Part shown: positions 35,421 through 43,393 of the stretch, in pieces
Layout: each line of letters begins with the position of its first letter
Position numbering within the stretch: the first letter of the stretch is position 1
Assembly (NCBI GenBank): GCA_946127115.1
Contig: CAMGYI010000002.1
Coordinates: 468,514 to 532,513 of the forward strand
Direction of reading: 5' to 3'
Origin: an uncultured Chlamydia sp.
Lineage (GTDB): Bacteria > Chlamydiota > Chlamydiia > Chlamydiales > Simkaniaceae
DNA: 64,000 bases
The notes under the pieces: model-generated
The model's database searches: none
What the model saw: the letters and a program-made list of their open reading frames with translations, nothing else
What the model was told of the DNA's origin: nothing
Made by a program: the position numbers and the translations under genes

Positions 35421-35682
35421 ATGAAAACAAAATTTATAGTTTTATTTTTCTTTTTACTATTTGTCGCTTCCAATTTTGAGTTTTCAAACGAACAGAAAAT
35501 CGGGGGGGGAGATTTGAGTATACTTCTCAGCCAAAGTTAGTAAGCCTGAATATCACCAACTGAATTTAGAATTTCGGAGTAATTTGTTTAACGAAAACTA
35601 TCAAGTTTTTATTCCTGAGTTAGAATTCGAAACAATAGAAAAATGTGCATATGAAGCAGATAAGAAGGTCAATTATTTTTGA
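35421..35682 (+). pseudogene. Decayed gene for a small exported protein, broken after a G8 tract
   Basis: ATG 35421 begins a signal peptide (MKTKFIVLFFFLLFVASNF) and reaches a stop at 35540 after 39 codons, shortly after eight consecutive G (35502-35509). Another frame (from 35518 to TGA 35682) continues with coherent protein-like sequence (V-Y-F-S-A-K-V-S-K-P-E-Y-H-Q, ending K-K-V-N-Y-F). Joining needs a one-base shift, and a TGA at 35515 still interrupts, so at least two changes separate it from a complete ~85-residue protein. No family recognised. Confidence 0.5.
35502..35509 (+). repeat. Poly-G tract (G8)
   Basis: Eight G in an otherwise A/T-rich stretch, directly after the signal-peptide part of the decayed gene at 35421. 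Such tracts slip during replication. G7 runs also occur inside murA and gltX here, so length alone is weak evidence. Confidence 0.6.
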
Positions 35683-35691
35683 TGAATGAGA

Positions 35692-37410
35692 TTACATCCG
35701 GTCCATAGTCTTAAGACCAAGGATTTGAAGTCCTTGTTTGAGGATGCAAGCGGTTAGCTCGCAAAGAACAAGACGACTGCTTTCTTCAGGAACCCCTTCA
35801 ACGCGGCAATCGCGAAAAAAAGCATGAAACTTTTCAGCTAAATCGTAAAGATAATCTGATAGACGGTTAGGAAGAAGATCACGATCCATATGAACAAGGG
35901 TTTCCCCAAATTGACGCAGTTGCAATCCCAGCATGACCTCTGTGGGATGCTTTAAGATGATTGGTGTGGTTGCATAAAGAGCATGAATGTCCTTATTACA
36001 TCTCCTTTTGATTCCTTGAATGCGCACATAAGAGTATAGAAGATACGCAGCGGTATTTCCTTCAAACTTCAGCATGCGGTCATAGCTGAAGCTATAGTCT
36101 TTAACGCGATGACAAGAGAGGTCAGCATATTTTACGGCATCAACACCCAGAACGTGGGCAAGCTCATCAATTTCTTTTTCTGTCCCATCTTGGAGGCGCT
36201 CCTGCATAAGAATACGCGCTTGACGTACTGCTTCAGAAAGAAGATCCATGAGCTTTTCTGTTTCTCCGGATCGTGTTTTGAATTTTTTGCCATCAGCGCC
36301 TAAAACAACTCCAAAAGGAACATGATCAACTTGCACCTTTTCAGGATCGTAAATTCCAGCTTTTACCGCCGCTTTGAAAACCATTTGGAAGTGCAATTGT
36401 TGCCCTGCATCGACGACATAAATAATTCGGTCTGCATTTTCTTCTCGCACACGCTGTGCAAGAGCAGCAGTATCTGTCGAAGCATAGTTGAACCCTCCAT
36501 CAGACTTTTGCAGAATCATAGGAATTTCATATCCTTCAAGAAACACACATTTGGCCCCATCAGAGATTTCAACGATCCCTGACTTTTCATATTCCTCAAC
36601 GATTTTTGGGAGGCTCTCATTATAAAACGACTCCCCTCGCTCGGTAATATTAATATCCAAAAACTTGTAAACCTCTAAAAACCCCCTGCGAGAAATTTCG
36701 CAGATCTTTTTCCATGCATCAAGGGCCTCTCGTTCGCCTCCTTGCAAGCTAACCACTTGAGTTTGCGACCGTTTCTTGAATTCCGGATCGGCATCAAACA
36801 CCTTTTTCGATTCTTTGTACCAGCTCATTAATGAAGAAAGGTTGGCCTCTTTCTTTCTAGTAAAAACATCTGGCTCCTCTTCTTTGAGATAAGTGATGAG
36901 CATTCCAAACTGTGTCCCCCAATCTCCAATGTGATTCAGGCGAAGAACATCATGTCCTAAAAACTCAAATAGCCTAGCTAAACTTTCCCCGATAATCGTA
37001 GAACGAAGATGACCCACATGGAGTTCTTTTGCCACGTTGGGAGAGGAAAACTCTACAATCACCTTTTTCTTTTCTTCAAGAGGCTCCGCCCCTAACCGAG
37101 GATCCGCAGCTAATTCGGTGACTTGCTTGGAAAGAAACTCCGACGACAAAGTAATATTTATAAAACCTGGCCCAGCAACTTCAAGCTTCTCGATCATTCC
37201 CTCTTTCGGCCATTTCTCAAGAATTTGCTGCGCGATCTTTCGAGGATTTGATTTCAAAGCCTTTGCAAGTTTCATCGCAGAATTGCACTGGTAATGACCA
37301 AACTGAGGGTTTGTACTCTGCTTGATATCGGCCATAGAATCAGTCTCAGGAAATAATTCCTTGATAGTGTTGTTTGCTTGCTCTTGGAGTTGATTTGTCA
37401 AGTTTCTCAT
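35692..37410 (-). CDS. argS: Arginyl-tRNA synthetase
   Basis: 572 residues from ATG 37410 (TAGGAT upstream); the frame extends 13 codons to a TTG. Class I synthetase with S-P-N-V-A-K-E-L-H-V-G-H-L-R-S-T (HIGH motif HVGH). The KMSKS loop is degenerate (G-K-K-F-K-T-R-S-G), as is usual for most bacterial ArgS. The C-terminal DALR anticodon-binding domain ends in G-L-K-T-M-D-R-M. It is transcribed against the neighbouring genes; in Chlamydia, as I recall, argS lies between plsC and murA, so this block has been locally rearranged. Confidence 0.95.
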   Translation of the reverse strand: MRNLTNQLQEQANNTIKELFPETDSMADIKQSTNPQFGHYQCNSAMKLAKALKSNPRKIAQQILEKWPKEGMIEKLEVAGPGFINITLSSEFLSKQVTELAADPRLGAEPLEEKKKVIVEFSSPNVAKELHVGHLRSTIIGESLARLFEFLGHDVLRLNHIGDWGTQFGMLITYLKEEEPDVFTRKKEANLSSLMSWYKESKKVFDADPEFKKRSQTQVVSLQGGEREALDAWKKICEISRRGFLEVYKFLDINITERGESFYNESLPKIVEEYEKSGIVEISDGAKCVFLEGYEIPMILQKSDGGFNYASTDTAALAQRVREENADRIIYVVDAGQQLHFQMVFKAAVKAGIYDPEKVQVDHVPFGVVLGADGKKFKTRSGETEKLMDLLSEAVRQARILMQERLQDGTEKEIDELAHVLGVDAVKYADLSCHRVKDYSFSYDRMLKFEGNTAAYLLYSYVRIQGIKRRCNKDIHALYATTPIILKHPTEVMLGLQLRQFGETLVHMDRDLLPNRLSDYLYDLAEKFHAFFRDCRVEGVPEESSRLVLCELTACILKQGLQILGLKTMDRM

Positions 37411-37687
37411 AGAGATCCTATCATGCGTCTCTCCCTCTAAAATTGTCAAGAATTGTTAAAATGCATCTCCCAGCCATGTTATTGTGCTCACTCATTCAAA
37501 ATTAAAGACCTTTAAATTGAATTTCTGTGTCCCATTACCCTACTGATTAAATCACATTGAAAGGGAAACAGGACACGAAAAGCATGGAATCAAGAAAGAA
37601 TCTTTAATACGGGATTGGATCAGGGTTGAAGATAAAGATTTTTTCCGATAGAATAGGCTGTCAAAATTGAATCAAGGATTATGTAAA

Positions 37688-38410
37688 ATGGTGAGCACCA
37701 TCATTACCCCAAGTCTGAAAGAGCTCCTGGCTGACTACCTGAAGAAGCACAAAAAGGCCAATCTATTAACAACTTACTTCTTCTTTATCGAAAAAAAATA
37801 CAATGTCCAGCCTGTCCTGTTTTTGCGGGAGAAAAAAATCTTTCAGAGTAAATCCGAGCTCTTGAAAAGACTCGAAGAAGCAGGGAAGCTTTGGCGAGAA
37901 ACCGAGATAAAGATTCAAGTCGGCTCTCAGTCTGTCAATGAAGCAACGAAAAAAATCTATATCTGCCCCTTCACTGGAAAAGTTTTTGGAGATAACACTC
38001 ATCCTAATCCTCAAGATGCAATTTACGATTGGGTCTCAAGATGCCCTGAAAATAAGGAGAGACTCGACGGGATAAAAGTAAAGCGCTTTTTTGTTTCCGA
38101 AGATCCTGAAGTAATCAAAAATTATATCCAGAAAGGGCGTGAGCCTATCTCTAAAATTGTCTTTTCATCTGGGGTAACTGGGAAACTGTTTAACAGCAAG
38201 AAAGCGGTGCTTGATGACTTCGAAAAGAACCAGCTCAAAAGCATGGAACTTGTCGATGTTCCTTCTCAAAACCGCTATCAGATTGAAGAGCATTTTCTCG
38301 CTTTTATTCAAGAACAACTTGATGATATCAGAGTTTCTGCGTTTGTTGATGCGATGAGCGCCCACGATGAGTTTGAGACCCATGTCGCTCGTTGGATTGA
38401 AGAGAATTAG
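37688..38410 (+). CDS. Chlamydiae-type conserved protein (DUF2709 family)
   Basis: 240 residues from ATG 37688 (AAGGA nine bases upstream); a TTG at 37667 is an alternative. No catalytic motif recognised. It has a lysine-rich N-terminal half (L-K-K-H-K-K-A-N), an I-Y-I-C-P-F-T-G-K-V-F-G-D-N-T-H motif with single cysteines, and an acidic end. Size, sequence style and position before tsaE and dnaQ match the DUF2709 protein I recall beside yjeE in Chlamydia (CT537-CT538). It is largely confined to Chlamydiae, function unknown, probably cytosolic. Confidence 0.7.
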   Translation: MVSTIITPSLKELLADYLKKHKKANLLTTYFFFIEKKYNVQPVLFLREKKIFQSKSELLKRLEEAGKLWRETEIKIQVGSQSVNEATKKIYICPFTGKVFGDNTHPNPQDAIYDWVSRCPENKERLDGIKVKRFFVSEDPEVIKNYIQKGREPISKIVFSSGVTGKLFNSKKAVLDDFEKNQLKSMELVDVPSQNRYQIEEHFLAFIQEQLDDIRVSAFVDAMSAHDEFETHVARWIEEN

Positions 38411-38816
38411 TAAATCTCCAGAGGACACTGTTTCCATTGGGGAGGAAATTGCTCACCTGCTTCCTAGGGGGGAAGTCATCTGTTTCATAGGTGATCTGGG
38501 GGCAGGGAAAACAATGCTTATTAAGGGAATTGCAGCGGAAATTACAGGCCTACCCTTGCGCGAAATCAATAGCCCGACCTTCAATTACCTCAATATTTAC
38601 GAAGGGGATGAGACTCTATACCATTTTGATTGCTACCGTTTAAATGGGCCGCAAGATTTTCTTGCGCGCGGGTTCGATGAGTATTTTGGCTTTCTCTGTT
38701 TGGTAGAATGGTCAGAAAGAATCACTCCGATCCTTCCAACAAATCGGGTGGTGATTAAGATTGAATACCGTGGGGAAAAGGAGCGGATAATCCGTTATGA
38801 AGAAAGTTCTTTTTAA
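38382..38816 (+). CDS. tsaE: tRNA threonylcarbamoyladenosine biosynthesis ATPase TsaE
   Basis: About 144 residues; starts at 38367 or 38382 are both possible, overlapping the DUF2709 gene. P-loop F-I-G-D-L-G-A-G-K-T, S-P-T-F-N-Y-L-N-I-Y, Y-H-F-D-C-Y-R-L and L-V-E-W-S-E-R are the YjeE/TsaE signature. It works with TsaB and TsaD in t6A tRNA modification. Overlaps ysxC by 20 bases. Confidence 0.92.
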   Translation: MSLVGLKRISKSPEDTVSIGEEIAHLLPRGEVICFIGDLGAGKTMLIKGIAAEITGLPLREINSPTFNYLNIYEGDETLYHFDCYRLNGPQDFLARGFDEYFGFLCLVEWSERITPILPTNRVVIKIEYRGEKERIIRYEESSF

Positions 38817-39387
38817 AAAAGCTGTATTCCTAATATCTGCCCTCAAAACCGATGAGCTCCCCGGTATAGAGCTCCCTGAAATTGCTGTTGTGGGACGCTC
38901 TAATGTAGGGAAATCTTCTCTAATTAACCACCTTCTCCGCTCAAAAACCGTTGCAAAAGTTTCGTCAAAACCAGGAAAGACACAACGGATCAATTATTTT
39001 GTCATTGATGATTCCCTTGTGCTCGTTGACCTCCCAGGATATGGATATGCTAAAGCCTCAAAGAGCCTTCAAGAAGAATGGGGTGTATGGATTGACAAAT
39101 ATTTAAAAGAGAGAAGACTGAAGCTGATTATCTTTCTCCTTGACTCTAGGCGAGAACTCACGATTGAAGATCGGCAGTTTATTGAATGGGCACAATATAT
39201 TAACATGCCTCTCCTACTTATCCTGACAAAGGGGGATAAGCTCTCTCAATCAGAAAGGCATGCCTCACTAAAGCGCATCGAAGGTGAGAAAACCTTGAGT
39301 GGATTGCCCCCCATGCTATACTCTATAAAAGAAGGAAAGTGCAGAGAAGCACTCATTCATGAAGTGAACAAGGCGTTATGGGACTAG
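38797..39387 (+). CDS. engB: Ribosome-biogenesis GTP-binding protein YsxC/EngB
   Basis: 196 residues, Era/EngB-type GTPase of normal size. G1 G-R-S-N-V-G-K-S-S-L-I-N, G3 D-L-P-G-Y-G-Y-A, G4 T-K-G-D (canonical TKxD), and S-S-K-P-G-K-T-Q as the switch I/G2 region. Needed for 50S assembly in other bacteria. It overlaps tsaE and dnaQ, so these genes are translated as one coupled operon. Confidence 0.95.
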   Translation: MKKVLFKKAVFLISALKTDELPGIELPEIAVVGRSNVGKSSLINHLLRSKTVAKVSSKPGKTQRINYFVIDDSLVLVDLPGYGYAKASKSLQEEWGVWIDKYLKERRLKLIIFLLDSRRELTIEDRQFIEWAQYINMPLLLILTKGDKLSQSERHASLKRIEGEKTLSGLPPMLYSIKEGKCREALIHEVNKALWD

Positions 39388-40127
39388 TCCACAAAGATAC
39401 ATTTCTTTGCTTCGACTGTGAATCTACAGGGCTTGATCCAGAGAAAGATCGAATTATTGAAATTGCAGCTGCCACCTTCACTTTCGATGGAATCATTGAT
39501 TCAAAAGAAGATCTTATTGATCCAGGCATTTTGATCCCTCAACATACAATCGAGATCCACCACATTACTGATGGGATGATCCTTGGCAAACCTTCAATCA
39601 AAGAAGTTGTTGCAAACTACTTAAGCTTTATCGGAGATCATATTGTTGTGGGACATGGGATCCCCTTTGACCTAACCCTATTAGATTCAGAAGCAAAGCG
39701 ATCTTATGTCGAATCAAACCTATTAAAACAGAGATATCTGGACACACTCCGCATGGCTCGCCTATACGGCGAAAGCCCTACTAATTCTCTTGAAACTCTC
39801 CGAAAACACTTTAATATTGAAGCACATGGGGCGCACCGCGCAATGAACGATGTGATCGTAAATATTGAGGTTTTTAAGTACTTAAGCCGAAAGTTTAAAA
39901 CGACTGAAGAGCTCATGAAGCGCCTCGAAAAGCCAATTGCCCTCAAGCTGATGCCTCTTGGCAAGCATAAGGGACGCCTGTTTCGCGATATCCCCGTCGA
40001 ATATCTGCGTTGGGCTGCCAATCAAAACTTTGATCAAGACCTCCTCTTCTCGCTCCGCTCCGAGCTCAAAAAACGGAAGCAAGGAAACCTTTTCTCACAA
40101 TCCTCTAACCCCTTTTCAAGTTTATGA
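39378..40127 (+). CDS. dnaQ: DnaQ-like 3'-5' exonuclease
   Basis: 249 residues. DEDDh exonuclease domain: F-D-C-E-S-T-G-L-D (D/E pair ~13-15), H-G-I-P-F-D and H-R-A-M-N-D (His-Asp). The ~60-residue C-terminus carries M-P-L-G-K-H-K-G-R-L-F-R-D-I-P-V-E-Y-L-R-W, a DUF3820-type module seen in several exonucleases. It may proofread for DNA polymerase III or act as a separate exonuclease. The end overlaps pgk (ATGA). Confidence 0.88.
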   Translation: MGLVHKDTFLCFDCESTGLDPEKDRIIEIAAATFTFDGIIDSKEDLIDPGILIPQHTIEIHHITDGMILGKPSIKEVVANYLSFIGDHIVVGHGIPFDLTLLDSEAKRSYVESNLLKQRYLDTLRMARLYGESPTNSLETLRKHFNIEAHGAHRAMNDVIVNIEVFKYLSRKFKTTEELMKRLEKPIALKLMPLGKHKGRLFRDIPVEYLRWAANQNFDQDLLFSLRSELKKRKQGNLFSQSSNPFSSL

Positions 40128-41308
40128 AACTTTCCCTTCAGGATCTAAATATCAAGGGGAAGAAGGTGTTAATGCGGGTAGATTTCAATGTTCCCTTAAA
40201 TGATGCGGGAATGATCACGAACGATGCTCGAATCCGAGCCTCTCTCCCTTCAATAGAATATGTACTTGCCCAGGGGGGAGGGCTAATCCTCATGTGTCAT
40301 CTTGGAAGACCGAAAGGGGAGATCGACCTCAATCTATCCCTAAGGCCTGTGGCTCAATACCTATCTAACATTTTGGAGCGAGACATCATGCTAGCTCCTG
40401 ACAGTATAGGAAGTGATGTTGAAAGTATGGCTGAGAATCTCCAACCCGGAGAGGTCCTTCTGCTAGAAAACCTTCGGTTTCACAAGGGAGAGGAACACCC
40501 TGATGAAGAACCTGAGTTTGCAGAAAACCTTGCAAAATTGGGCAATATGTACGTAAATGATGCCTTTGGAGCTGCCCATCGAAGCCATTCCTCTATTGTT
40601 GGAATCACCAAATTTTTTCCCAAAGCCAGTGCGATGGGTTTTCTTATGGAAAAGGAGGTTTCTTACCTCTCACAAGTTGTTTTGAATCCAAGGCGTCCTT
40701 TTTATGCCATTATTGGGGGAGCCAAAATTGGAAGTAAGCTAGGTGTTCTCAACTCTTTATCTCAAAAAATCGATGGAATCTTCATCGGAGGTGGGATGTC
40801 GTTCACCTTTTTCAAAGCGATGGGGCTCTCTATTGGGAACTCCATTTGCGATGATGGAATGATCAACAATGCCAAGTCTTTCCTCAAAACTTGTGAAGAA
40901 AAAGCCATTCAGGTTCATCTCCCCAAAGATCTAGTTGTCACCGATGGCCAAGACATCCAAATAATCTGCTCAAAAGAGGGCATCAAAGAGGGGTGGAAGG
41001 GGATGGATATTGGCCCCCAAACAGCCGAGGCTTGGACTCCCCTTTTGAGCAAAGGGTCAACAATTTTTTGGAATGGACCAATGGGAGTGTTTGAAGAACC
41101 TTCATTTGCCCACGGCACAGAAAGACTCGCTCAAAATTTATCTAAAATGTCAGGAGATGTGATTGTTGGAGGTGGGGATTCTGTTGCTGCTATTAGCGAT
41201 TTAAAATTGGAGAAAAGTTTTGCTCACCTTTCTACCGGAGGAGGCGCATCTCTAGAATTTATTGAATTTGGCCACCTCCCCGGGGTCGATGCCCTTACAC
41301 CAAAATAA
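40124..41308 (+). CDS. pgk: Phosphoglycerate kinase
   Basis: 394 residues, full-length glycolytic enzyme. N-terminal V-L-M-R-V-D-F-N-V-P-L, M-C-H-L-G-R-P-K-G, L-L-E-N-L-R-F-H-K-G-E-E, the V-N-D-A-F-G-A-A-H-R hinge, G-G-A-K-I-G-S-K, and C-terminal V-G-G-G-D-S-V-A-A and S-T-G-G-G-A-S-L-E. The start overlaps the dnaQ stop. It is the last gene before the NTT pair; no terminator was seen after it. Confidence 0.97.
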   Translation: MKLSLQDLNIKGKKVLMRVDFNVPLNDAGMITNDARIRASLPSIEYVLAQGGGLILMCHLGRPKGEIDLNLSLRPVAQYLSNILERDIMLAPDSIGSDVESMAENLQPGEVLLLENLRFHKGEEHPDEEPEFAENLAKLGNMYVNDAFGAAHRSHSSIVGITKFFPKASAMGFLMEKEVSYLSQVVLNPRRPFYAIIGGAKIGSKLGVLNSLSQKIDGIFIGGGMSFTFFKAMGLSIGNSICDDGMINNAKSFLKTCEEKAIQVHLPKDLVVTDGQDIQIICSKEGIKEGWKGMDIGPQTAEAWTPLLSKGSTIFWNGPMGVFEEPSFAHGTERLAQNLSKMSGDVIVGGGDSVAAISDLKLEKSFAHLSTGGGASLEFIEFGHLPGVDALTPK

Positions 41309-41313
41309 ACCCA

Positions 41314-41341
41314 TTGTCAAATAACCCACTCATGATATAAT
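41314..41341 (+). promoter_or_regulatory. Promoter of the first nucleotide translocase gene
   Basis: TTGTCA (41314-41319), 16-base spacer, TATAAT (41336-41341): a good primary-sigma promoter. The same arrangement, with most of the spacer conserved, precedes the second translocase gene at 43198. Confidence 0.75.
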
Positions 41342-41375
41342 GCTGAGGCATACACACACTCATACGGGAATATCC

Positions 41376-41411
41376 ATGTTAAAAAAGATTTTGAGGCGAG
41401 ACCAGTTGTGA
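41376..41411 (+). CDS. Leader peptide MLKKILRRDQL upstream of the first NTT gene
   Basis: An 11-codon open frame with GGGAA seven bases before its ATG, 35 bases after the -10 box. The paralogous leader at 43259 reads MLKKLLRRDQL. Differences are one conservative codon (ATT/CTT) and two synonymous ones (AGG/AGA, CGA/CGG), which suggests the peptide itself, or its translation, is under selection. Both stop with TGA and are followed at the same distance by two hairpins, as in attenuator-type leaders. Confidence 0.55.
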   Translation: MLKKILRRDQL

Positions 41412-41413
41412 AA

Positions 41414-41448
41414 CTGAGCTACCCCTCAGAAAAAAAGTTCTTTTTTTC
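41414..41448 (+). promoter_or_regulatory. Two adjacent hairpins after the leader peptide (copy 1)
   Basis: Hairpin 1: CTGAG-ctaccc-CTCAG (41414-41429). Hairpin 2: GAAAAAAA-GTTC-TTTTTTTC (41429-41448). They share base 41429, so they may be mutually exclusive. Copy 2 keeps both stems by pairing-compatible changes. Could regulate translocase expression; mechanism unknown. Confidence 0.5.
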
Positions 41449-41513
41449 TCACCGAACCTCTGCTGCAGTGTCTCTTGGACTTTTACAATCACCCAATTTC
41501 ATCTTGGGGTGCT

Positions 41514-43100
41514 ATGCCCTCAAAAAGTAGTGAAGAATTCAGTCGTTGGCGCCTCTACCTATGGCCTATTCATCGATGGGAAATGAAAAAATTTGTCCCT
41601 CTCCTGATTCTCTACGCTCTAATCTGCTTTAACTATAATCTACTGAAATCCGCAAAAGATGCCCTTGTGATTACTGCTAATTCTTCAGGAGCAGCTGTCC
41701 TCCCATTTATTAAGATCTGGGTGATTCTTCCTATGGCTCTTTTAGTCACTTATCTTTTCACCCGTCTTTTCAATCGTTTTTCTCAAGAAAGGGTTTTTTA
41801 CATCATGATTGGTGGCTTTTTGTTCTTTTTTGCCCTTTTTGCTCTCGTTCTTTACCCCCTAAGGGATGTTATCCATCCCCATGCGCTTTGTGATCAGTTA
41901 GAGGCCACTGCCCCAAAATGCCGGGCCATTATTGCAATGTTCCGCAACTGGTCTTTTACCATTTTCTACGTCGTGTCAGAACTCTGGGGAACAGCTATTA
42001 TGTCGGTCCTTTTTTGGGCTTTTGCTAATGAAGTAATGACCGTTAAGGATGCTAAACGATTCTATGGAATCCTAGGAATTGGAGCCAATATCTCTGCGAT
42101 CTTTGCCGGGCAAATTGCAATTCTTGTCTCTGGACAGATGTTCGATCTTTCCTTCATTTTCGGAGCAGATGCGTGGGGACAAAGTTTGGGACTTGTCACA
42201 ACCATTGTGATCTTTACAGGGCTCCTGACTATGGGTTTTTTCAAATGGTATAACACCCGTATAGTCCACCGCGATCCAGCCATGAAAGAGGAACACGCCA
42301 AGAATCACGCCAAACGAAAAAAAGTCAAAATGGGGATGCGAAAAAGCTTTGCTTACCTTGCAAAATCAAAATATCTCCTTTGCATAGCAGTCCTTGTAAT
42401 CGGGTTCAATATTGCCATCAACATGATTGAAATCACTTGGAAAGACCAAATCAGCATCCTCTATCCAAACCCCAATGACTATAATGCTTACATGGGAAGC
42501 GTTGTTAAATCAATAGGATTCCTTTCCACCTTTGTTGCAATCTTTGTGAGCGGAAATGTGATTCGAAAAATGGGGTGGGCTTTTAGCGCTCTTATTACAC
42601 CTGTTTCCCTACTACTTACTGGAATCTTTTTCTTTGGAATTCTCCTCTTTAAAGACAATCCTTCCTTGATCTCATGGAGTACAGCTCTAGGCTTTACGCC
42701 TCTTGCTATCGGAGTCCTTTTTGGAACAATTCAAAATGTTATTTCGCGAACCTGCAAATACACATTATTCGATGCCACAAAAGAGATTTCATTCATCCCT
42801 CTCAGCTCCGAGTCAAAGTTTAAAGGGAAAGCCGCAATCGACGGGGTAGGATCTCGTCTTGGGAAAACTGGGGGATCGATTGTCCACGGAGGACTGCTCA
42901 TGGTCTTCGGAAGCGTTTCCCTTAGCACACCTTTCGTTGGTATTTTCCTTCTCCTTGTTGTCTTTGGCTGGATCGTTGCCGCCAAATCCCTTGGCCGCCA
43001 ATTTAGCCGCCTCACAAAGCAGGATGAAAAAATTGATATCGATGAAGAAGAATTGGCAACCATTAAAAAGCCTACTACTCAAGGTCTCTCTACCACCTAA
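41514..43100 (+). CDS. NTT-family nucleotide (ADP/ATP) translocase, copy 1
   Basis: 528 residues from ATG 41514, chosen because it aligns exactly with the start of copy 2 (M-P-S-K-S-S-E-E-F vs M-S-S-K-D-S-E-D-F) and GGGG precedes it; the frame extends to TTG 41475. A 12-helix TLC/NTT carrier: W-P-I-H-R-W-E-x-K-K-F-V-P-L-L, L-K-x-A-K-D-A-L-V-I-T-A, W-G-T-A-I-M-S-V-L-F-W-A-F-A-N, and F-D-A-T-K-E-I-S-F-I-P-L near the C-terminus. NTTs let obligate intracellular bacteria import host ATP or other nucleotides; exact substrates vary between paralogues. Followed by its near-identical twin. Confidence 0.95.
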   Translation: MPSKSSEEFSRWRLYLWPIHRWEMKKFVPLLILYALICFNYNLLKSAKDALVITANSSGAAVLPFIKIWVILPMALLVTYLFTRLFNRFSQERVFYIMIGGFLFFFALFALVLYPLRDVIHPHALCDQLEATAPKCRAIIAMFRNWSFTIFYVVSELWGTAIMSVLFWAFANEVMTVKDAKRFYGILGIGANISAIFAGQIAILVSGQMFDLSFIFGADAWGQSLGLVTTIVIFTGLLTMGFFKWYNTRIVHRDPAMKEEHAKNHAKRKKVKMGMRKSFAYLAKSKYLLCIAVLVIGFNIAINMIEITWKDQISILYPNPNDYNAYMGSVVKSIGFLSTFVAIFVSGNVIRKMGWAFSALITPVSLLLTGIFFFGILLFKDNPSLISWSTALGFTPLAIGVLFGTIQNVISRTCKYTLFDATKEISFIPLSSESKFKGKAAIDGVGSRLGKTGGSIVHGGLLMVFGSVSLSTPFVGIFLLLVVFGWIVAAKSLGRQFSRLTKQDEKIDIDEEELATIKKPTTQGLSTT

Positions 43101-43197
43101 TTTTGTTGTATTATCAACATTTTCCCGTGCTGGAATAGATCGCAAATTAAAATTAGAAAACTTCATTCTTCTCTCTAAAATTTGCGTACAATTCTGA

Positions 43198-43225
43198 TTG
43201 TCAAATAACCTACTCATGGTATAAC
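43198..43225 (+). promoter_or_regulatory. Promoter of the second nucleotide translocase gene
   Basis: TTGTCA (43198-43203), 16-base spacer, TATAAC (43220-43225). Spacer differs from copy 1 at only two positions, while flanking bases have diverged more. Confidence 0.7.
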
Positions 43226-43258
43226 ATCGGGGGTAGACATATTCCATGCAGGACAGTA

Positions 43259-43294
43259 ATGTTAAAAAAGCTTTTGAGACGGGACCAGTTGTGA
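43259..43294 (+). CDS. Leader peptide MLKKLLRRDQL upstream of the second NTT gene
   Basis: Eleven codons, AGGA six bases before ATG, 33 bases after the -10 box. See copy 1 at 41376: same length, same TGA stop, same frame relation to the translocase gene, same distance to the hairpins. Confidence 0.55.
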   Translation: MLKKLLRRDQL

Positions 43295-43296
43295 GA

Positions 43297-43331
43297 CTGG
43301 GCTGCGTCTCGGAAAAGAAGTTCTTTTTTTC
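43297..43331 (+). promoter_or_regulatory. Two adjacent hairpins after the leader peptide (copy 2)
   Basis: Hairpin 1: CTGGG-ctgcgt-CTCGG with two G-T wobbles. Hairpin 2: GAAAAGAA-GTTC-TTTTTTTC with one wobble. The loop sequence of hairpin 1 has changed while pairing is kept, and the GTTC loop of hairpin 2 is identical to copy 1. Confidence 0.5.
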
Positions 43332-43393
43332 TCATCGAGAATTCAAGGCTTTCTGCAATTCGCTACAATTACGCAGTTTCATGCTGGAGGACC

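Larger units (their letters stand above)
35121..35691. other. 570-bp region with a decayed small-protein gene
   Basis: Between kamA (plus) and argS (minus). The right half holds the decayed exported-protein gene at 35421-35682. The left half has a 38-codon open frame at 35141-35257 with a poorly spaced GGAG and no recognisable product. No tRNA or terminator was seen. Confidence 0.5.
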
